Below are positions 57,306 to 64,000 of a stretch of DNA of 64,000 nt, piece after piece. A program made the position numbers and the translations under genes. Source of the stretch: Shewanella sp. OMA3-2 (GTDB taxonomy: Bacteria > Pseudomonadota > Gammaproteobacteria > Enterobacterales > Shewanellaceae). The DNA lies in NCBI RefSeq assembly GCF_021513195.1, contig NZ_CP090974.1:3856001-3920000 (forward strand). Direction: 5' to 3'. The notes below the pieces were generated by a model. It saw nothing but the letters and a program-made list of their open reading frames with translations. It did not search any database and had not been told where the DNA came from. How positions within the stretch are numbered: position 1 is the first letter of the stretch; each line of letters begins with the position of its first letter.

Positions 57306-59906
57306 ATGACATTTTCCTTGCACCTTATTAAGCGCTGTTTAGTGGTCTTTAGTCGCCATTACCGCCAAGCTCTTATTCAAGCCAGTGCCATTTTACTGGG
57401 TATCATTCTGGCGGTATCCTTACTGATAGGCGTTAAAGCCACCAATGAGAACGCCAAACAAAGCTATGGTGAAACAACCGAATTATTGAGCCAACGTGCC
57501 AGCTTTTATCTTACTGATAAAGATCAAACTGGGATCGATGAAACAGCCTATTTTGCCTTACGCCAAGCCGGTATTCCTGCATTAGCCGTCATTGAAGGAA
57601 TAGCAAGTGATCCACAAGGGCGATCATGGAAAATCAATGGCAGTGATATTATGGCGGCAATATCAATGCAGCCCAGCCAAAACAAGCATTCACCACACGC
57701 TAAACAAACAACGCCAGCCATTCCACTACAGCGTTTATTAAACGGTTATCCGGCTGTTGTTATATCTGACAATCTTGTCGAAAGAATGAATGCATTCACA
57801 AAAGGGCAATTGATTTTAAATAATATGCCTGTGGAGCTTATTCCAATAGAAGCCAGTCTTGGCTTAGGTAATAGCATGTTGGCGGATATCTCTTTTGCCC
57901 AGCAATTATTAGCTATGCCCAATAAATTGAGTTATATCGCGGTCTTTGTTCCGCTAGACAAATCACCATCGGCCATTGACTCGCAGCGAGCTCAAATCAT
58001 TACCGCACTGGATCAGGCAGGATTTGATAGCCGCCAAGTACTTATAGACAATCAAGATGATGGTGAGTCGCTTAGTGCACTGACAGCAAGCTTTCATTTA
58101 AATTTAGATGCTATGAGTATGCTGGCATTTGTTGTTGGGTTATTTATTGCTTATAACGGCGTGCGCTACAGCCTAATGAAACGACAAAGGTTATTTATTC
58201 AGTTGTTGCAAATGGGTGTGGGTCGTCATAACTTACTCATCGCGTTAATTATTGAAATTATCTGTTTGGTGGTGGTTGGCAGTATTATCGGTTTTATCAT
58301 GGGGCTGCAATTATCCCTGTGGTTACAACCTATGGTGGCGATGACATTAGAACAAATATATGGCGCAAAATTACTGCCCGGATTATGGCAATGGCAATGG
58401 TTTGCACAAGGGTTAGGATTAACTTTGGCAGCCTCGCTTGGCGCATGTTGGCCATTGTTATTACAGCTATCGCGAATGCCTTTAGCACAAGGCGCTCAAC
58501 GTCAAGCACACTTAATACCCTATGAAAAACTCTTCAAAAAACAGGCTCTAACCGCCTGTATATTATTAGCCAGTAGTGCGATATTGTTTAATTTCACTTC
58601 TCAATACAAGCACAGTTTAATATTACTTGGCCTGGTTGCTATCGCTATTCCGCTATTGTTACCTATGACGATAAGCATTGGCGTGAGGTTGCTATTACCT
58701 TTAATGCCAAAAGGCCTATGGCAATATGTGGTCGCAGAAACCAAAGAGATTATCGCCCCACTCTCTTTAGCCATGATGGCTATATTGCTGGCGTTGTGTG
58801 CCAATATTTCAATGAATACCTTAGTCGGTAGTTTTGAAGCGACTTTAAAGCAATGGCTAGATGCCCGCCTTCATGCTGACTTATATATCCGCCCCAGTCC
58901 TAATACCCTATTGAACGTTAACGCCTTCCTTGATGCCGACCCTAAGGTAACCGCTATTTATAAACAATGGATGACAGAGACTAAATTGCTTCGCGATCAA
59001 TCTAACCCTCACAACACAATCCCAATCAATCTGGTCAGCCGCGATCTTTACTCGATTAAAAACACCACTGTGTTTAAATCGCCAGGCAAGTTAGATGAGT
59101 CATTTTGGACTGAGTTTGAGCATGGTAAAAGCGTCTTCATCAGCGAGCCATTATCGATCAAATATCAACTTAATATCGGCGATAACATCAATATCGATAA
59201 ACTGAGTAACACCGCTAACACAGTATTATCTACAGGTACGGCACAAATGAATCGCGACACATTCACGATTAGCGGCATTTACTTTGACTATGGTAACCCC
59301 ATGGGAGAAGTGATTATTTCACCTTTGGCATGGCAAGATTACCATTTACCAGTCAACCCAATTAGTTTGGCCGTGGATTATCAAGGCGACAACGAGCAAC
59401 TTCAACAAACACTTATCAGCAAGCAAGGTCTGTCATCTGCCAGTATGTATAGTCAGCAACGCATAAAAGATGAAGCCATTAAAATGTTCACTAAAACCTT
59501 TTCCATTACCGTCGTCCTCAATAGCCTAACTTTACTGGTCGCAGCCATTGGTTTGTTCAGTGCTTGTATGATGCTAACTCAAGCAAGACTAGCACCATTA
59601 GCGCGTTTATACGCTTTAGGAGTCAGTCGCAGGCAGCTTAGGGTCATGGTCACCTCGCAAATGATGTTGATAGTGTTACTCACCTGCTTACTTGCCCTGC
59701 CAATGGGGGCAATATTAGGTTACTTATTGATTAATAAAGTCACCTTGCAAGCTTTTGGTTGGACCATTGCGATGATATGGGATTGGCCGGCTTACGGCAG
59801 AGTAATTATGATTGCGATGCTCAGCTGCTTAGTTTCAGTGGCATTGCCGCTATATTGGCAAACCCGTAAGCCGTTAATCAGCAGCTTACAACAGGAGACA
59901 TTATAA
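57306..59906 (+). CDS. FtsX-like ABC permease
   Basis: An 866-residue membrane protein with two FtsX-like domains: an N-terminal helix (ALIQASAILLGIILAVSLLIGV), a large periplasmic region, a cluster of helices near 275-480, a second periplasmic region and a final three-helix block (SITVVLNSLTLLVAAIGLFSAC to the end). This layout suits mechanotransmission-type ABC systems that move or release lipoproteins or other envelope molecules, rather than drug import. The stop overlaps the start of the downstream lipoprotein gene. Confidence 0.87.
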   Translation: MTFSLHLIKRCLVVFSRHYRQALIQASAILLGIILAVSLLIGVKATNENAKQSYGETTELLSQRASFYLTDKDQTGIDETAYFALRQAGIPALAVIEGIASDPQGRSWKINGSDIMAAISMQPSQNKHSPHAKQTTPAIPLQRLLNGYPAVVISDNLVERMNAFTKGQLILNNMPVELIPIEASLGLGNSMLADISFAQQLLAMPNKLSYIAVFVPLDKSPSAIDSQRAQIITALDQAGFDSRQVLIDNQDDGESLSALTASFHLNLDAMSMLAFVVGLFIAYNGVRYSLMKRQRLFIQLLQMGVGRHNLLIALIIEIICLVVVGSIIGFIMGLQLSLWLQPMVAMTLEQIYGAKLLPGLWQWQWFAQGLGLTLAASLGACWPLLLQLSRMPLAQGAQRQAHLIPYEKLFKKQALTACILLASSAILFNFTSQYKHSLILLGLVAIAIPLLLPMTISIGVRLLLPLMPKGLWQYVVAETKEIIAPLSLAMMAILLALCANISMNTLVGSFEATLKQWLDARLHADLYIRPSPNTLLNVNAFLDADPKVTAIYKQWMTETKLLRDQSNPHNTIPINLVSRDLYSIKNTTVFKSPGKLDESFWTEFEHGKSVFISEPLSIKYQLNIGDNINIDKLSNTANTVLSTGTAQMNRDTFTISGIYFDYGNPMGEVIISPLAWQDYHLPVNPISLAVDYQGDNEQLQQTLISKQGLSSASMYSQQRIKDEAIKMFTKTFSITVVLNSLTLLVAAIGLFSACMMLTQARLAPLARLYALGVSRRQLRVMVTSQMMLIVLLTCLLALPMGAILGYLLINKVTLQAFGWTIAMIWDWPAYGRVIMIAMLSCLVSVALPLYWQTRKPLISSLQQETL

Positions 59907-61084
59907 TGCGCAGCGTAAACTGTGGCAGAACCAAAATGTTACTACCGACTCTGATAACTGCTGTTATCCTTATTCTAACTGGATGCCAACCTAGTACTGA
60001 GTCATCAACAGATGCAAATAAACCCGCTACGGGTATGTCGATGGGCAAGCTTTTGGCCGCCGATGAAACTTTACTGCTATATAACCAGGTGAGCCCTGGT
60101 AATACTCTTAAGTTTCCACAGGATCATCTATCCCATGATGGCTATAGAATTGAGTGGTGGTACATTACAGCCAACTTAACCACTGAAAATGGTGAGGCTA
60201 TTGGTATTCAATGGACCCAATTTCGCAGCGCATTAAGTCCACCGGCTTCACTTAAAGAGCAATCTGCCACATCAACTCCGCAATCTCCTTGGGCAACCAA
60301 TCAAATGTTTATGGCTCATGTTGGGCTAACCAGTAAAAATGAACATTACAGCGCAGAGAAGTTTTCCCGCAGTCATCCACAATTTGCCCAGGTATCTGCC
60401 AACCCGTTTGCCATTTACCTCGATAATTGGCGTTGGCAAAGTCATAACAACAGCCCATTCCCCGCCACTTTGAGCGTTAAAGATAAACAGTTTGGATATC
60501 AACTGAGCTTAGACAGTCAAAGCCCATGGCAATTACAAGGTGAGCAAGGATTTAGCATTAAAAGTGCTGACGCCACCGTTGCCTCACACTACTACAGCCA
60601 ACCTTATATCAAGGTATCAGGCACCATTAACCGTAACGGTAAAACAGACACGGTAACAGGCCAAGCTTGGTTAGATAGAGAATGGAGCTCACAGTTGTTA
60701 ACCGATAGCCAGCAAGGCTGGGATTGGTTTTCAATTCGCCTTGATGAAAAACAAACCTTAATGATGTTTAGATTAAGAGGTAAGCAACCACAAGATAGCT
60801 TTTACAGTGCTAGGTTGATGCAGGCTGATGGCAGTGGTCGCAACATCACCAGTGCCAGTCATCCTAATGACATTAATATGCAACCTATTGCCCGGCATAC
60901 CAGCCAAAGCACTCGGTACCCCACGGGTTGGAAAATTGATATTGAAAGCGAAAATATTCATATCACCACCCAAGCACTTAATCCCAATAGTGAAATGTTA
61001 TTGTCGACAACATACTGGGAAGGCCCAATACAAATTGAAGGCACACATTCAGGTATGGGCTATATGGAATTAACTGGGTATTAG
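59906..61084 (+). CDS. AttH/CrtC-like lipocalin-domain lipoprotein
   Basis: A lipoprotein with signal peptide and lipobox LTGC (Cys27). The body has the paired lipocalin-like folds of the AttH/carotenoid 1,2-hydratase family: FPQDHLSHDGYRIEWWYITANL, FMAHVGLT, GQAWLDREWSS, QGWDWFSIRLDE, TTYWEGPIQIEG. The start has AGGAG at good spacing. ABC ATPase, FtsX permease and AttH protein in one operon is the AttEFGH arrangement known from several proteobacteria; its function is not established. Confidence 0.85.
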   Translation: MRSVNCGRTKMLLPTLITAVILILTGCQPSTESSTDANKPATGMSMGKLLAADETLLLYNQVSPGNTLKFPQDHLSHDGYRIEWWYITANLTTENGEAIGIQWTQFRSALSPPASLKEQSATSTPQSPWATNQMFMAHVGLTSKNEHYSAEKFSRSHPQFAQVSANPFAIYLDNWRWQSHNNSPFPATLSVKDKQFGYQLSLDSQSPWQLQGEQGFSIKSADATVASHYYSQPYIKVSGTINRNGKTDTVTGQAWLDREWSSQLLTDSQQGWDWFSIRLDEKQTLMMFRLRGKQPQDSFYSARLMQADGSGRNITSASHPNDINMQPIARHTSQSTRYPTGWKIDIESENIHITTQALNPNSEMLLSTTYWEGPIQIEGTHSGMGYMELTGY

Positions 61085-61203
61085 CCATTTATATTGATCA
61101 ACTTGCAAAATAAGGTCTCCTTTATGAGCATATCGATTAAATTAACCCACTTATGTCAAAGCATTGTCTAAATCATTATTTTCATTAGTACGAATAACTT
61201 AAG

Positions 61204-61408
61204 TAACCTCAACTCGGGTTAAGAGATGAGCTCAATAAGCTGAATTCAACAGATTTAGCTTATTTTGTAGCAAACTTGCCATTTTTTGAAAACAAGGCAG
61301 ATTAGCACGTCAATTGCTGGCCTATTACACGTATTCTTGTTAAAAAAATAACGCTGTTAGCAAGGCAAAGGGCTGTTTGGTAGCGTTTATTATCTCGAGC
61401 TGAGGTTA
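61204..61408. repeat. MITE-like element with terminal inverted repeats
   Basis: TAACCTCAACTCGGG at 61204-61218 is repeated inverted at 61394-61408 (13 of 15 bases match). The 205-bp interior has no open frame and no similarity to the neighbouring genes that I can see. This is the form of a non-autonomous transposon relic. No clear target duplication was found. Confidence 0.4.
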
Positions 61409-61455
61409 AGTAACGAAGAACCACTTACGGCGGAGTCAGGTAAATTTTAGACATA

Positions 61456-61485
61456 AAAAAACCGTTGCCTAGGCAACGGTTTTTT
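61456..61485 (-). terminator. Intrinsic terminator of the EF-G 2 gene
   Basis: A 30-base perfect palindrome (AAAAAACCGTTGCCT and its complement) with T-runs on both strands, 17 nt after the EF-G 2 stop. Confidence 0.9.
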
Positions 61486-61502
61486 CAGCGGCGAGTTAAG
61501 AA

Positions 61503-63596
61503 TTACTTCTTAGCTTCAGCTGCTTTACGCTCTTTAACTTGAGCAACTACTTTTTCAGACACGTTGTTAGGACATGCTGAATAGTGTGAGAACTCCATAG
61601 AGAACTGACCACGACCAGAAGTCATAGTACGTAGTGTACCGATGTAACCGAACATTTCTGATAACGGTACAGCAGCTTTAATACGCACACCAGTAACGCC
61701 AGCGTTTTGATCTTTGATCATACCGCGACGACGGTTTAAGTCACCAATTACGTCACCAACGTTGTCATCTGGGCTGAATACATCAACGTTCATGATAGGC
61801 TCAAGAAGTTGTGGCTTAGCTTTAGCGATAGACTGACGGAATGCGCCTTTAGCAGCGATTTCGAACGCGATAGCTGACGAGTCAACTGCGTGGAATGCAC
61901 CATCAGTTAATTCGAATTCAACGTCTAACACTGGGAAGCCAGCGATAGTACCTGTGTTCATCATACTACCAAAACCTTTCTGAACCGCAGGCCAGAATTC
62001 TTTAGGTACGTTACCACCAACAACTGATGATTTGAACACGAAGCCAGTGTTTGCTTCGCCAGGACGGATTTTATAATCGATCTTACCGAACTGACCTGAA
62101 CCACCAGACTGTTTCTTATGCGTGTAACTATCTTCAACTTCAGCTGTAATAGTTTCACGGTAAGCAACCTGTGGCTCACCTACAATGAGTTCAACACCGT
62201 AAGTACGCTTAAGGATGTCTACTTTAATGTCTAAGTGAAGTTCACCCATACCTTTAAGGATGGTTTCACCTGAATCAACATCAGTTTCAACACGGAAAGA
62301 TGGATCTTCTGCAATCATTTTACCGATAGCGATACCCATTTTCTCACTGCCGCCTTTATCTTTTGGCGCAACAGAGATAGAGATAACTGGCTCTGGGAAT
62401 ACCATTGCTTCTAGAGTACAAGGGTGCTTAGGATCACATAAAGTGTGACCAGTTTGCACGTTTTTCATACCAACGATAGCAATAATATCACCAGCCTGAG
62501 CTGATTCAATTTCAATACGTTCATTTGCATGCATCTCAACCATACGGCCGATACGCTCAGTTTTACCTGTGAATGAGTTAAGGATAGTGTCACCCTTCTT
62601 CAAACGACCAGAATAAACACGTACGAACGTTAGTGCACCAAAACGGTCATCCATAATCTTGAACGCTAATGCTTTAAACGGAGCATCAACGTCAACGATT
62701 GCGAATTCGCCAGTTTCAACGCCTTCTTCATCAGTTAACGGCTGTGGATCAACTTCTACTGGATCAGGAAGATAATCAACAACAGCGTCCAATACTAACT
62801 GCATACCTTTGTTTTTGAATGCGCTACCACAATATGTTGGGAACACAGCCATGGTACGAGTACCAGCACGGATACAACGCTTAATATCTTCAATAGATGG
62901 CTCAACGCCTTCCATATAAGCTTCTAATAAGTCATCGTCTTGCTCAAGAGCTGTTTCGATTAGCATTTCACGGTATTCTTCAACTAAGTCAACCATGTCA
63001 GCTGGCACAGGTTGAATAGTGAAGTTTTCTGGTAAACCTGATTCATCCCAAACGTGAGCTTCACGAGTCAATAGATCAACAACACCGATGAATTCGTCTT
63101 CAATACCGATAGGTAGAACCATAACCAAAGGATTAGCCGCTAAAACGTCTTTAGTTTGCTTAACAACACGTAAGAAGTCAGCACCCATACGGTCTAACTT
63201 GTTTACGAAGATGATACGCGCAACTTCTGAATCGTTAGCATAACGCCAGTTAGTTTCTGATTGAGGCTCAACACCGCCTGAACCACAGAATACGCCGATA
63301 CCGCCGTCTAGCACTTTAAGCGAACGATATACTTCAACTGTGAAGTCAACGTGGCCTGGAGTATCAATAACGTTGAAACGGTGATCTTTCCAGAAACAGC
63401 TTACTGCTGCAGACTGAATGGTAATACCGCGCTCAGCTTCCTGTTCCATGAAGTCAGTAGTAGATTCGCCGTCATGGGTTTCACCAGCTTTATGGATTCT
63501 ACCGGTTAACTTAAGGATACGCTCGGTGGTCGTGGTTTTACCCGCGTCAACGTGAGCGAAGATACCAATGTTTCTGTATTTGGATAATTCGGTCAT
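61503..63596 (-). CDS. fusA2: Elongation factor G 2
   Basis: Translational GTPase driving ribosomal translocation and/or recycling. The G1 motif [12 protein letters not shown] is near residue 14, then [11 protein letters not shown] (switch I), DTPGHVDFT (G3) and [10 protein letters not shown] (G4). Domain II-V features follow ([18 protein letters not shown]). The segments [23 protein letters not shown] and [13 protein letters not shown] are those of the EF-G 2 paralogue of Shewanella and Vibrio, not of the str-operon EF-G. It is monocistronic, far from rpsL/rpsG/tuf. It has 697 residues. Confidence 0.94.
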   Translation of the reverse strand: MTELSKYRNIGIFAHVDAGKTTTTERILKLTGRIHKAGETHDGESTTDFMEQEAERGITIQSAAVSCFWKDHRFNVIDTPGHVDFTVEVYRSLKVLDGGIGVFCGSGGVEPQSETNWRYANDSEVARIIFVNKLDRMGADFLRVVKQTKDVLAANPLVMVLPIGIEDEFIGVVDLLTREAHVWDESGLPENFTIQPVPADMVDLVEEYREMLIETALEQDDDLLEAYMEGVEPSIEDIKRCIRAGTRTMAVFPTYCGSAFKNKGMQLVLDAVVDYLPDPVEVDPQPLTDEEGVETGEFAIVDVDAPFKALAFKIMDDRFGALTFVRVYSGRLKKGDTILNSFTGKTERIGRMVEMHANERIEIESAQAGDIIAIVGMKNVQTGHTLCDPKHPCTLEAMVFPEPVISISVAPKDKGGSEKMGIAIGKMIAEDPSFRVETDVDSGETILKGMGELHLDIKVDILKRTYGVELIVGEPQVAYRETITAEVEDSYTHKKQSGGSGQFGKIDYKIRPGEANTGFVFKSSVVGGNVPKEFWPAVQKGFGSMMNTGTIAGFPVLDVEFELTDGAFHAVDSSAIAFEIAAKGAFRQSIAKAKPQLLEPIMNVDVFSPDDNVGDVIGDLNRRRGMIKDQNAGVTGVRIKAAVPLSEMFGYIGTLRTMTSGRGQFSMEFSHYSACPNNVSEKVVAQVKERKAAEAKK

Positions 63597-64000
63597 GATT
63601 CAACTTTAATGATTAGTTTAAGAAGTAGACGGAGCATGCGAAAAGTACCGACACACCGCACATCAGGTTATTTTAGGCGCATATTGTAAATTGGAACCTT
63701 GCTGGGCGCAAATAGGAGTTGCAATATTTATGACTTTTCATCAAAAAAAAACCTCAAATAAAGCAATTAACCTATACAAAACAGCAAAATAAAAATAATC
63801 GAATATTTTTTAACCAAACAAAGAAAAAGTCGCCATTTGGTCAAATTATTGCATTTAACCTATCTTTAAGCCAATTAAGATATTTTTTATGGAAAAATGA
63901 AGCTGCTTTCAGCAAAAAAATACCCGCACTTGGCGGGTATTTTTAATTGGCTAGCGCAATGAACTTGTCATAGTTAACTAAGCAAATTATGCCTCAACCG
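63597..64000. other. EF-G 2 upstream region and window edge
   Basis: About 400 A+T-rich nucleotides containing the EF-G 2 promoter region and, at 63916-63944, a terminator-like hairpin. No supported gene; the last 55 nt have stops in all minus frames. Confidence 0.4.
63916..63944. terminator. Intrinsic terminator near the right edge
   Basis: A 12-bp stem AAAAATACCCGC / GCGGGTATTTTT with an ACTTG loop and A/T runs on both sides; probably ends a transcript coming from beyond the window. Confidence 0.75.

Larger units (their letters stand above)
61085..61502. other. Gap between the AttH-like gene and EF-G 2
   Basis: About 418 nt without a gene. It contains the inverted-repeat element described separately and the EF-G 2 terminator. 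Confidence 0.4.

Overview
The window looks like chromosomal DNA of a marine gammaproteobacterium, most probably a Shewanella of the low-G+C, cold-water type (frigidimarina-like). This is an inference from gene content and order (yheV/yheS/yheT/yheU/prkB/crp, argD-astA-astD-DUF1338, petABC-sspAB-pabA, hfl-hfq-miaA-mutL-amiB-tsaE, orn-rsgA-psd, orphan EF-G 2) and from protein similarity recalled from memory; no database search was made.

Layout. Positions 1-13.5 kb hold a conserved block also known from Escherichia coli: mrcB (5' end only), hrpB, thpR, sfsA, dksA, gluQ, pcnB, folK, panB, panC, with a GGDEF/EAL protein and pepB interleaved. pcnB lacks ATG/GTG/TTG at the right place and appears to start at AUU, as in E. 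coli. Positions 13.9-26.6 kb hold a small secreted DUF4124 protein, yheV, the ABC-F factor yheS, a GMC oxidoreductase with a Tat-signal partner, yheT-yheU-prkB, a Sel1-repeat protein, crp, and a PepSY / PhoP-like / PhoQ-like regulatory set. Positions 26.6-32.9 kb hold arginine succinyltransferase pathway genes (argD/astC, astA, astD), a DUF1338 dioxygenase-like gene and an HDOD protein. Positions 33-49.4 kb are a long minus-strand run: S9 peptidase lipoprotein, pabA (frameshifted), sspB-sspA, petC-petB-petA (cytochrome bc1), hflC-hflK-hflX-hfq-miaA-mutL-amiB (frameshifted)-tsaE, and a small helical protein.

Positions 49.4-52.0 kb are the unusual part. Between tsaE and orn, where related genomes carry nnr and queG, there is a 3' remnant of an EAL-domain gene, an apparently intact IS3-family element, and a minus-strand tRNA-Gly(GCC) array. 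The array has three perfect copies and five altered ones. All five altered copies carry exactly 17 nt in the D-arm interval where the intact copies have 8, and all are broken or expanded at the same place, just 5' of the anticodon. A good stable-RNA promoter lies upstream of the array. From 52.0 kb the conserved chromosome resumes: orn, rsgA, psd, an EamA transporter, a glycerophosphodiesterase, a three-gene ABC/FtsX/lipocalin-like operon, and a stand-alone EF-G 2.

Other unexplained structure: a predicted three-way-junction fold between convergent prkB and the Sel1 gene, and a roughly 205-bp element with imperfect terminal inverted repeats downstream of EF-G 2. No CRISPR array, prophage or replication origin is visible. 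Two conserved genes (pabA, amiB) each lack one base, which could be real or a sequencing artefact.
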